64,000 nucleotides of DNA from Piper betle. Taxonomy: Eukaryota; Streptophyta; Magnoliopsida; Piperales; Piperaceae. The stretch spans positions 31,657 to 95,656 of the forward strand of contig JAURVB010014793.1 in assembly GCA_033002965.1 (NCBI GenBank). The letters run 5' to 3'. Below, piece after piece: positions 50,201-60,500 of this stretch. The notes beneath the pieces were generated by a model. The model worked only from the letters and a program-made list of their open reading frames with translations. It had not been told where the DNA came from and made no database searches. Numbering within the stretch: position 1 is the stretch's first letter; the number at the start of each line of letters is the position of its first letter. A program made the translations under genes and the position numbers.

Positions 50201-50960
50201 TCCCATGAGAAATAAATTGAGAAGATATTTGAGTAGTTCAACATGAAGAAAGTCAAACCAATTGTTGTTCCACTTGGAGCTCAATTCAACTTGAAAAGGC
50301 AAAACATAGGTATATGAAAAGAAGATCCCTTATGCATCTGTTGTATGAAGTCTTATGTATGTTATGGTTTGTATTAGACCAAACATAACGTATGCTACCG
50401 AGGCTGTAAGTAGATATTTATCTAATCCTTGCAGAGAGTATTAACAAGCAATTAAATGAATATTGAGATATTTGAGAGATCATTCTAAGCTATGTTTATG
50501 CTTTAGGGGAGGTATGCCTATATTATCATGTTGTATTGATGTAGATATTGCTAGATAATCTTGACTCTAGGAAGCCTATTTCTGAGATTATTGTTACTTT
50601 AGCTAGTGGTGCTATTTTTTGGTAGTCCAAATTGCAAAAATGTTGCTCTATATAGCACTAAAGCTGAATTTATTACAATTACATAAATTTGTAAAGAGGT
50701 TATATGGTCGAAAATATTTTTAAATGAAATTGAAGTAAGTCAAGATAAGTATGAAGATACTTTGTGATAGTAAAAGTGTTATATATTTGAGTAAGAACTC
50801 TAGTTTTTATTTAAGTGAGTAAACACATAGATGCTCGATATCATTAGGCATGAGATGTGTTGGAGAAAAAGTTGGTAGAGTTGAACAAGGTTCACACTGA
50901 CAAGAATATCTCAAATATATTGACCAAGATGGTGACGAAGAACATTTATTTTGTCAAAGT
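47274..50960 (+). pseudogene. Copia gag-pol remnant
   Basis: Gag-like text near 47340-47400 includes NLYDPIHGLLE. Protease and gag-pre-integrase text at 47820-48065 reads WEIDFGTSFHATLYRDFF and NSGCKLVLKNMPYIHYLRLN; Asp-Phe-Gly replaces the expected Asp-Ser-Gly catalytic triad. Integrase text is at 48380-49000 (YVLIERE, then VFGCKTFVHV). Reverse transcriptase text at 49750-50075 includes LDVKTAFLHGN, LKNSLYDLKHAPSQWYKKFD and LYIDDMLIFG (the YxDD box). The RNase H end at 50820-50940 reads KHIDARYH and HTDKNISNILTKM. Many stops and frame changes interrupt every domain. Confidence 0.88.
49081..49160 (+). repeat. Perfect 40-bp tandem duplication inside the copia element
   Basis: Units 49081-49120 and 49121-49160 are identical and adjacent. 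Forty is not a multiple of three, so the duplication shifts the local pol frame. Perfect identity within an otherwise decayed element implies a recent event or an assembly artefact. Confidence 0.97.
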
Positions 50961-51027
50961 AGAGCTGGTATGAAGAACTTTGCCGCTATTTATGTCTAGT
51001 TAACTCATGGATTCGTGAAGGGGAGGA

Positions 51028-51648
51028 TTTATTAAGTTTCTCTCACCCATTTGTATTGAAAAACTCAACAATAAATTTTTTATTTTTCATTTATCACACT
51101 AATGATTGATGTTTTGTATGCTTATGCGCAATTATGTCTTTTTATAAAAGTTTAATGAGACGACTTTTGAATTCCACTCATATTCTTAAGGAGAATTTTA
51201 TTATTGTTAAACAGAACATCCTCTTGATAGTTTTTTAGCATATTTGACTCGTGGAGGGAGAGTTTTGGAGAAGTTTTTTCATCATCTCAAGTTGAAGTTA
51301 AGGGTAATCCAATGTATGAAGTTGATTCATTTTTCTTTTAAGTTGTATGTTATTTTTTTAATTTCTCATATATATTTTTTTAAGAGTTGTAATTTTTAAA
51401 TCTTATTGTTGGTTTGATTTGTGTTGAAAGAATTTTCTCAAATTATATTTTCGATATTTGATTGTAAAAGTGTTTCTTAATCAAAGTTGATCGAGTGGGC
51501 TGATTTTCTTTTCTCTAATTTGGAGGAAAGTTTCCATCAACTTATTTTTATCTTGGTGTCTCCTATTTTATCTTAAATTTATTTTCATTTCATCTTGAGA
51601 GAAATATTTTCTTTGGATTGATTCCGCTAAAGCACCTATTTCCCAACA
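51028..51648 (+). repeat. 3' LTR of the copia element
   Basis: About 621 bases after the GAAGGGGAGGA polypurine tract, ending CCCAACA. The left end is altered (TTATTAAGTTTC where the 5' copy has TGTTGGGTTTC). Numerous substitutions and indels relative to the 5' LTR indicate age. Confidence 0.9.
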
Positions 51649-53216
51649 GAAGAGACAGCTCCTTAGCATTGGGGGATGCCAAAAGGACTATTGCTTCATC
51701 TGCAAAGATGGAGACCTGCTTGTCGTTTGTGACTACTCATAAGCTGTTGTTTACCTTTTTCATGTTGCTTTTGGCTTATGTCAAGGTTGAACTGCCTCAG
51801 TGACGACCATTGTTTTTGGAGGGTTTTTTTTTGTTTATTTGTTTGTTTGTTTGTTGCTGCAAGTTGTTGTTTTAGTTGTTATGTGCAAATACATGCGACA
51901 AATCTACAGAATGTTATAATTGCTCATCACAAAACTGTACAACATTAAAACTCAATGCTTTATTCTTTTTAGAGGCAATGTTGGATTCTATTATTTGCAT
52001 TATTTTTATTTTATCTTAACCCCCCCCCCCATGATCATTATAGATTTGGGAGATGCAATATTTTCTTTATAGAGTTGTCACGATAGGGTTTTGCCATCAT
52101 TTTCGGTTGTCTTGCACCCTAATGAAATGAAACTATCAGCTGTAATAGTTGGTTCATCATTTTTCTTTTCACGATCGGAGTAGTGAAATTTTTGGAGAAT
52201 TGTTCCTGGTTGTTCAATCATTTGATAACCAAAGTCATTCTTTGATAAATGATATCTATGAGTCAGACTCAATAGAATTTGATCAATCTTTTTCTGTCGT
52301 TAAGGTGGAGAACTGAACCAAGAATTCTCTTTCTTCATCATCAATCGAATCACTGTTCGCGACCCAGAATTCGACTTTTTCATCAATCCAACCACCGTTC
52401 ACTTTTTTTTTTTCTTATCCTTTCTCTTACCATCTTTCTAACTAAAATGCCATCCAGGCACGGCCTCAAGTCATATTATCCTGAATGCCTGAACATGGAT
52501 GCTAAGGCTGTGGAGACACACAGACAATGGTTTTGTTGTAAGCTTCTTGCACCCCCAAAATTTACATTGTGTGGTCTCATGTATTATGATGATGCAAACA
52601 TTCACAATGCCCAAGCATTGCCAATTGTAAGCCCAAATAAAGGAGGAAGGTTGGTGTTGAGGAGTTTTGTCATTTCTCTCACATAGATCCTAGATTTGGA
52701 TCCATGTCATCTCTTTCAGAGTAAGGTAGAAGAGTATAGAAAGAAGATGATTCTAGAATTGTTTTACACATTCTGATACTCCATGGTTGGCTAATGCTGG
52801 GAAGATTACATTAAGATTTTTTTTAATAAAAGGAAAAAAATTATCTTATAGTTATTACATGTAATTAAAATTTTTTCCATTAAGTTTAATTTCCTAGTTT
52901 TACAATTCTTCCATTTGTGACAAATTTCCCGTGTCAATATTAGAAGTCTCTCTTTTATTATGGGTTTTTATTGGAAATCAATTTAACTGTGCATTTTTTT
53001 TATCAAAGGTCGCCATTTGTGCCATGTTTGCATTGCCAAAGATCGAAAGTTAAGATGTATTTGTTGTCCATGCACTGTCTGTCCATCTTGCATTGAAGTT
53101 GTTAAATTTGTTCGTGTAAAAGTGGATTGTGCAGTGAATGCTTCAAAATTGCATTCTTGTTCGAAAACAATATAGATGAAGACAACGACCGAGTATATTC
53201 AACTAGAAAATATTGA
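51649..53216 (+). pseudogene. PHD-finger gene, 3' part of copia-split copy
   Basis: Intact relatives carry this PHD variant in large plant chromatin proteins (NERD/CCCH44-type with GYF, SWIB or Plus3 domains); that wider identity is inference. After the duplicated target site the exon reads CQKDYCFICKDGDLLVVCDY to 51738. The donor there is ATAAGC instead of GTAAGC. Next exon 52458-52537 reads HGLKSYYPECLNMDAKAVET then WFC. The third exon starts at 53009 with CRHLCHVCIAKDRKLRCICC and PCTVCPSCIEVVKFVRVK. One missing A at 53118-53121 shifts the frame to KSGLCSECFKIAFLFENNID, stopping at 53216. Zinc-ligand spacing (CxxC, CxxxxC-like, HxxC, CxCC, CxxC) fits the family, and intron phases agree. Insertion, donor loss and frameshift make this a dead remnant. 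Confidence 0.75.
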
Positions 53217-54561
53217 GCATGAATTTTAATATTTGTGTTGAATTTGCTTCTGCCATCATAAGGCTTCATTATATTTACCTTTAGCGTTGTTTAATATATA
53301 AAGAATGCTTCGTTTAATATACATTGGCCATACCCCAATATTGATGCAATATTACCATGTGAAGGTAAGAGAGACAGTGCAAGTAGTTTGAAGTGATATT
53401 GTTACAGTAAATATGAAATAGTTCTTTTTTAATAGCTTGAACTTTTGGGATAAATAATTAAAACATCTAAATTTATGATAATAAAGCCAAATGGTGTGAG
53501 TTTGAATCCTCCGGAGGCATAATGCTAAAAGAAATTATAAATTGCCCTAATTTATTCCTTATTATTAATTTGTCCCAATGTTTGTCTATGTGTCAAACTG
53601 TCAAAAAATTTGTTTGCACGTAGAAGAAAATGTTAAAATAAAATATTAAATAATTTCTTTTTTTAACTGTTTGAATTTTTTGAACAAGTAGTTAAATCAT
53701 TTAAATTTACAAATATAATATAGGGTAGATAAAAAACATTTGAAATTAAGAATATGATATGTTAAAGTAAAATATTAAATGGTTTCTCTATCTTAATAGC
53801 GTAAGTCTTTTAAACAAACAATTAGGCCATCTAGATTTATAAGTACAACATGCAATGGATAAGAACATTTGAAATTAGGTACAGGACATGTCGATTGCTG
53901 ATCTAAAATTCTGTCTACCGGGGCTATTTATTTCCTTGTTACTGCAAAATGTTTGACTGCTGTGACTTGTTTGTTTTGATAGTTAACCATTCCAATTTTA
54001 CCGGTTGGTTATTGGGTTGCATGGTATGGTAATGACAAGTTGCGACAAGTAAACGGCAACTATCTTATATCAGCTCAGATAGTGGCAACTTTGATTTTTA
54101 AAAGCACACAAACAAGATTGATGTGATATAGATTTTTTATAAAGTTCTTTCATGTTTTATTGTAGTTGAGTAAAATTATAAGTTAATTTTTGAATTGAGT
54201 TCGACCGAATCAAGTCGAGTCATATACAACATTATTCAAACCCAACTCGAAGGATTCGAGTTCGAGTTAAGAATTTAAATATCGAATTTTGAATCGAGTC
54301 GAACCGAATTGAACGCCAAATATTCTAGCTCACTCAATTAACAACCCTACGTTGATCTACAATAAGTCTACCGAATTTACCTTGTCTGATGAGTACCGCA
54401 TTTACTTTGTGTTGTGAGTGCCGGAAAAGAAAATTTATCATTATAAAAAGACCCCAAAAATTAATAGCAACTAATCAATCATTAATAAATACTTAATTAG
54501 CTTAGTCTCTCTACCTTATTAACCTTCATCCCAGTTTCCACCCGGCCCTTTGTTGTTCCCA
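53217..54561. other. AT-rich intergenic region upstream of TBCE
   Basis: Contains loosely repeated AT-rich blocks at 53440-53880 (recurring AAATATTAAAT and AACAATTAGGCCATCTA-like phrases) and a TCGA-rich dispersed repeat copy at 54170-54345. No gene recognised. The TBCE promoter must lie near 54400-54560. Confidence 0.5.
54170..54345. repeat. TCGA-rich dispersed repeat, copy 4
   Basis: Dense in GAGTTCGA, TCGAGTC and AACCGAATT words like the copies at 21300 and 25430-26150. It lies 220 bases before TBCE exon 1. Confidence 0.5.
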
Positions 54562-57500
54562 ATGCAGCAGGCCGGCGCCGGCGACGGCAGCCGCGGGGTC
54601 GCCGGCGGCAATGCCGGGAGTTCCGAGTAGGGCAGCGAGTTCACTACGCCGGTGTCCCACACCGGATCGGCACCGTCAAGTACGTCGGGCCCATCGCGGG
54701 CCACGGCGGCGAGTGGGTCGGCGTCGACTGGGACGACGGCGGCGGGAAGCACGACGGCGCCGTCGACGGGGTCCGGTACTTCGCGGCGAGACGCGAGAAG
54801 TCCGGGTCGTTCGTCCGGCAGCACAACCTCAGCGGCGGCGTCTCCCTCTTGGAGGGCCTCGAGCTCCGGTACCGCGGCAAATCCACTGACGAAGATGAAG
54901 GTCTTCGTCTTTGCCCTGATTTCTCTCGAAAGATCAAATATTTCCGTCTTTTGTTGTTACGTTTTTCTTTTTGTGGAAGTATTTGGATATTTAAAGAGTG
55001 AATAGTAAAAATTGAATGTGTAGGCATAATCTTGGGCAGTAATTTCAAGGTCTTATGTTTTAATTTCTTGATGTTTAACTTCAAAGTTGCCAAAGTTACA
55101 GGCTTTGTTGATATATGATGGCAATTATAGGTTCTTGTTTTTCCCCTTTTTGGTCAAGAATGGAGTTTGGTTAGTGTGGAGCTGGCAGTGATTTGACAAC
55201 TCTGTGTTATTGCAGCTGAAATGTACGTTCTTTCCACTAGTAATAATAGAGTATCTGTGGAGTTCGTTGGAAAAAACGAAATCCAAGAGAAGCTAAGCCG
55301 ATTGGAAGATTTGAAAGCTGCTGGTCTTTCTTATTTAGGAGTGTCGTCCATCCCGCATGATATAGGGTCTGTGATCCCAAGTAAGTCTTTTTAATGTTTT
55401 CTTCTGTAATAACACTTGGAATGATCTTTTCAGTCTTATGCACCAATATATTTTATTTTATTACAATATATCTTTTTTATGTATGAAACCAGGAAATAAA
55501 TCTTAAGCTAGGTGCGGTATTTTGTTGTTGTTGCAGATCTTAAAGAGCTTGATTTAACTGGAAACTTGCTCTCAAATTGGCAAGTAAGGATTTGCTTAAA
55601 AACATGTGCATAATTGACTTAGTTTTTTAAATCAGTTTGTATGTGCATATTCCGTGTAAGACTGTAAGTTGTCTGGACTGAATGTTGAACATCATTGAAT
55701 TTGAATGAAGGTGAATTTTAAAAAGCACTTTTAACGTAATGAATGATTGCCATGGTTTGTAGTTTCAAGATTACTTAATGAAGATTGAAAAGCATTTGGT
55801 TTAAAATTCCCAGTATTGTCAGTCTTTATCTAAGTATATTTACCTTTTTAATGCCATTGTTAATGATTAGTGATCAAGGAAGTAGACCTTTTTAATGCCA
55901 TTGTTAATTTCTTTCATGCCATCAATACTTGAGAAGGTTCCCCCTTGTTTACCTTGAGGAGAATGGCTGCTGGCTGTGAGTTCTCACTAATAGATAATTC
56001 TAAGTCATCAAGCTTTAATAGCCGATGTTGTTGCTCATTTTTAGGTCAGTTCCCTTTTTCCCAGAGTGTATTTCTTTCATTAATACTGGAATTTCATGCC
56101 ATCAATACTTGAGAAGGTTCCCCTTGTTTAGCTTGAGGAGAATAGCTGTTGGCTGTGACTTTTCACTAATTGATAATTCTAAATTCACCAAGCTTTCATA
56201 GTCTAAAGTAGGATCCATGTGATTACAGATGGCAAAATTTTGGGTTGCTGGATGCTCCTTCATGTTTAGGCTAATTTTCAGAGTTTGTAGTCTCTCTCCT
56301 AATAGAAAATTTCGGACTTTCTGCACCGTACTTCACACTTATGTCAGCCTCCAAATGTGATAGCTTCATATTGCTTTTCTCTCATTCTTTTGTTGCCACC
56401 TCTCTGGAATATTTTTTTTGATTTGGTTGTTGGAAATTTGTTTTTTGAAATGCCTCAGACTAGAAAATTGCTAATTGAAACCTTTTGGAATTTCTTGTTG
56501 AACGTGAATGCCCTTGTTTTATTTATATTCTATTCTCATGGTAGCATATTTTTATTGCCATTGAATGCCATTTTTAAACCTTCACCTTTACATTTTTATT
56601 CTATCTATCATTAAAACATTTTGTGTTTTATGATAATGGTTAGTAATTATGCTTTATCCATAGTTATAGATTTGGATCTTTGGTTCCAGCTTGTTGCTGC
56701 CATTTGTGAAGGACTGCCAGAACTTGAAATACTCAATTTGTCTTGTAATTTGATGATGTGCAATATCCCTGTCCTTCCTTCATTTAGAAATATTCGCGTC
56801 TTGGTTCTCAATAATTGTGGTATATCTTGGGAGCAGGTATATTTTGTCTTCATGTGATGGTGATTTTTACAGAATTTATCCCACTTTACTGTAAAATTTT
56901 CTTGATGAAACAGGTTGAAGCATTAAAAATGTCCTCCCCAGCTATTCAAGAGCTGCACTTGATGGCAAACAAAATTAGCTCAATAAAAGTGCGTTAATTT
57001 TGGAATCATACTTTTATCGGTTTTATACTACCTTGCTATATCATTAGAGGGGTAGAAGTTTGTTTTGTATCTTTTGCCTTTTAGGTGAATGTGAGAAAGC
57101 TTTGTTTCTGATATTAGGAAAGAAGTAGCAGTGAAAACATTCTTTTTCATTTAATTTTTCCAAAGTTTAGCATATGTGTACACTAAAAAATGGCTTTGTT
57201 TTATGGCAAAACTTTAGAATCAGATTATAACAGGGTGTTGTATAGTATCAAAAGCGCCTTCATGCTGTCAATTGCTTATACCTGTATATGCAGATTTTTA
57301 CTAAATCAAAGTTATGGTGGGATATGCAATGGAAAATATGGGGATAACTAATGATTTTTTTTTTTTAAAAAGAAAATTTTCAAATTGTCAACAAAGGGAA
57401 TTTAGAAGAGAATGAAATAAAAGTAGAAATGAAAGAATAATCAAGATGAATAAAGTAGAAGACAAACCTAGAGAATGGAAGGAGGCACACAACCAATTCA

Positions 57501-60500
57501 ATAGTCAATTCTTCAAAATGTACATACAAATGGGGATTACATCTTATTTAATAAGTAAATGATAAAACCCTAATCAAATAATTTCTAAAATATCCCTAGA
57601 GTAAATAAGAGAACTTAAAAGAACTGAAAGTTTCATTCCTTATCAAAATATCTGTCTTCCTCCTTATCATCAGCCTACATGACATTACAAAAATAACAAA
57701 TTCCTAGTAATTGACTCACAAATGATAACTGAAATTACAACAAGAAGCTGACATCATTTCTAACTTAAACACAACATAAGTACACTACTAAGTGAGCAAA
57801 AATAAAAGCACACCAACTAACATGATACTATAACAATGACAGTTGATATGACAGCAATTAACATGTAAATATAAAAGAAAACACTGCCAGCACTCTTGAT
57901 AAGCTTTTTTCATACTTTGGATATTTAACTTTTCCAAAGTAATTCTCTCCTATGCACTCTTGATTATTATTTGTAGTTGAGGACAAAGGTGTAGAGTGGA
58001 AACTGATTAGGCAGATGCTTTGCATCAAGGAGGCACACTGTCAAATCAATAACCAATTCATCAAATCTACATACAAACGAGAATTACATCTTATTTATAA
58101 GTAAATGATATAACCCTAATCAAATAATTCCTAAAATATCCCTAGAATAAAGAAGAGAAATTACAAATAAATCCCTATAACAAGAACATTACATGAACTG
58201 TAAAATATTAAATTTTGCTGGAGGAATTGCATCAGATCACATTTAAGCTTTCATATGAATGAATTTATTAGTCATAACTACAATCTTTGTAATGGTCGAG
58301 TGTGTTATCACATCTTTTCTGAAATCTCTCTCCAATGATTAAGGTTTGTGAAACCTCGTTAATCGGTAGTATATAACTCTAGAGAAATCATTTATGACAT
58401 GTTATATTGAACTCATTTGTTGGTTTTCATGTGCCACATCCTTGTCATATGTATGCATGCATATCTCTCTCCAATAACTATCTTGGGGGAAATCGTGCTT
58501 CATATTCTAGGCTTTTGAACTCAAAATTAACTTTTTCCTGCATTTGTAATAATCACATACATGAATTCTGAGACCTCGTTATATTTTATTTTACAATTTC
58601 CAAAAAAGAATGCAGTAAGTTCTGATTGTTGTGTCTTATTAATGAGTTTCAATGTACTTATTTCATATTACAGCCAGCAGCTACCTCATATGTGCAAGGA
58701 TTTGCGTATTTGAGAGTCTTAAATTTGGAAGATAACTGCATAAAATGCTGGAATGAAATCATAAAGCTTTCTCAGTTGACAAGGTGATAAGAGCCTAAAC
58801 TTGTTAGAATTTGGTTAATTAAGGGATGTTGAATTTTTTTAACAGTAAAAACTGCTTTTAAAGATATAATACTTTTTTTGTGTTGTTATTTATTTATTTA
58901 TTGTATGATTTTGTATTCAGCTTGGAGGAGCTTCATTTAAATAAAAACAACCTAGTGGAGATTTTCTATCCCAGTCCTGGTGAAATCAACTCAGACAAGA
59001 CAGCAGAAAATCATAATCGGCCATTTGAAAATTTGAGATGCCTTCTCCTCGGTAGTCTCCTCTCTTTTGCTCTTGTAGATATTAATGTGCATCCACGTGC
59101 TTTCTTAACCTCATTGTGCTCCAGGGAGCAACAACATTGTAGATCTAAAATCTGTTGATTCGTTGAACCTATTCCCTAAATTGCTGGTAAGCTTCTTATC
59201 CTTCAAAACCGGATATTCCCATCTTCTGTTATGTCATCTATTGTTTTCTTCTATATTTGTGTCAGTGTGCCATTTTTCCAGTGGAATCTTGACGTGGGAC
59301 ATGTGGACTTTTACTATAGGTATATAGGTAATAAAATTGCCAGATTCAATATGGGGGAGAGTTCCTGCATTAGTTTTCAAAAGAGTCTTTGAGTTTCTTG
59401 GCCTAAAATTGTGTTGAGTATTTGTATTGTGACAGCGTATTCTAACTAAAATCATTAGGTCAGTTGTTGAGATCCTTAAATAGATGATGCAAGTGCAAAT
59501 GTAGTTTTTTTCAATTTTTGTCCACTCCTGAAAGTGACTACCTTTTTCGTCATTATATGTTAAAGGATAGGATTTTTCTTAAAGGCTGTAAGAGTGTAAG
59601 AGACCATAATGCTCTTTTGTTTTCCTTTTCATACATTACTTATGTTTTGACTTACGTTGAAGGACATCAGGCTTTCAGAGAACCCCATTGCTGATCCTGG
59701 AAATGGTGGAATTCCTCGATTTGTTTTGATTGCTCATCTTGCAAAAGTTCAGACATTAAATGGCAGTGAGGTAACGTGTATTAAACAATTATTAGAGTAT
59801 TTCAATGTGCATGTATACTGTTTTTACCTTACTTCCAGGTTATTGATTTGACACTTGGTTGAATGTCTAGGTGAGTCCTCGTGAGAGGAAGGAATCAGAA
59901 ATTAGGTATATGCAATATGAATATTTTCACTTTGTTATGTACAATCATATTATTATTATCTAAGATAGTTTCAGACAAGTTTCTTTGAAGTGGAACCTAA
60001 TTGCTTAGTATAGCTTTCTTTTTTGTATCAGCAGTGCTTACCTTAAGTGAACGTATGACCCTAATGCATCTTCAGCATAGTTGAAACCTTTTAAGTTGCT
60101 TTTTTTTGTGACCTTTATTTGAGCAAAAAAAAGCAATTTGATAAAGATTTAAAAATCATGGACAAGTTACACCTATCTTTTTAAATGATAGGATTCATTA
60201 GGTAGTTGATGGATAACTGACTGGATGATTCCTAACATTCTTATTAACAGATGGTGCGATTGTTGTGACATGGATTTGGTTAATAACCTAGGTCATTTTC
60301 TTTCTAACAAGGGTTAGCATTGGGGTGGGCTAGGTTGGCTCAGCTTGTCAATTGAATGCCCAAGTTGATCGTTATTTGCTTCAGCTTGATTCGGGATGTT
60401 GTGTGAAAATACTCCACAATTATATCAATGAGAAGGGAGCTTTAATTTACCCATGATGCAGTGGCTAAAGATTCTCAGCATAGGACATTTAGTTTATTGC

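Larger units (their letters stand above)
46568..51648 (+). mobile_element. Ty1/copia LTR retrotransposon, decayed
   Basis: Complete in structure: 5' LTR 46568-47203, primer-binding site 47205-47214, polypurine tract about 51017-51027, 3' LTR about 51028-51648, and a 5-bp target duplication GAAGA at 46563-46567 and 51649-51653. The internal order protease, integrase, reverse transcriptase, RNase H defines copia rather than gypsy. All internal frames carry many stops and shifts, and the LTRs differ at many sites, so this is an old insertion unable to move by itself. It lies in sense orientation inside an exon of a PHD-finger gene. Confidence 0.92.

Noticed and set aside
51618..51803. 61-residue transmembrane-like protein starting in the 3' LTR
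   Set aside because: This is an alternate frame across the LTR end and the PHD exon; the PHD frame (CFICKDGDLL) explains the DNA better.
52021..52030. Run of ten C as a functional element
   Set aside because: An isolated homopolymer in an intron-like remnant; probably neutral or a base-calling hotspot.
54519..55093. Minus-strand and alternative-frame open frames over TBCE exon 1
   Set aside because: They are GC-rich shadows of the CAP-Gly exon; only the plus frame holding GTVKYVGPIAG is conserved.
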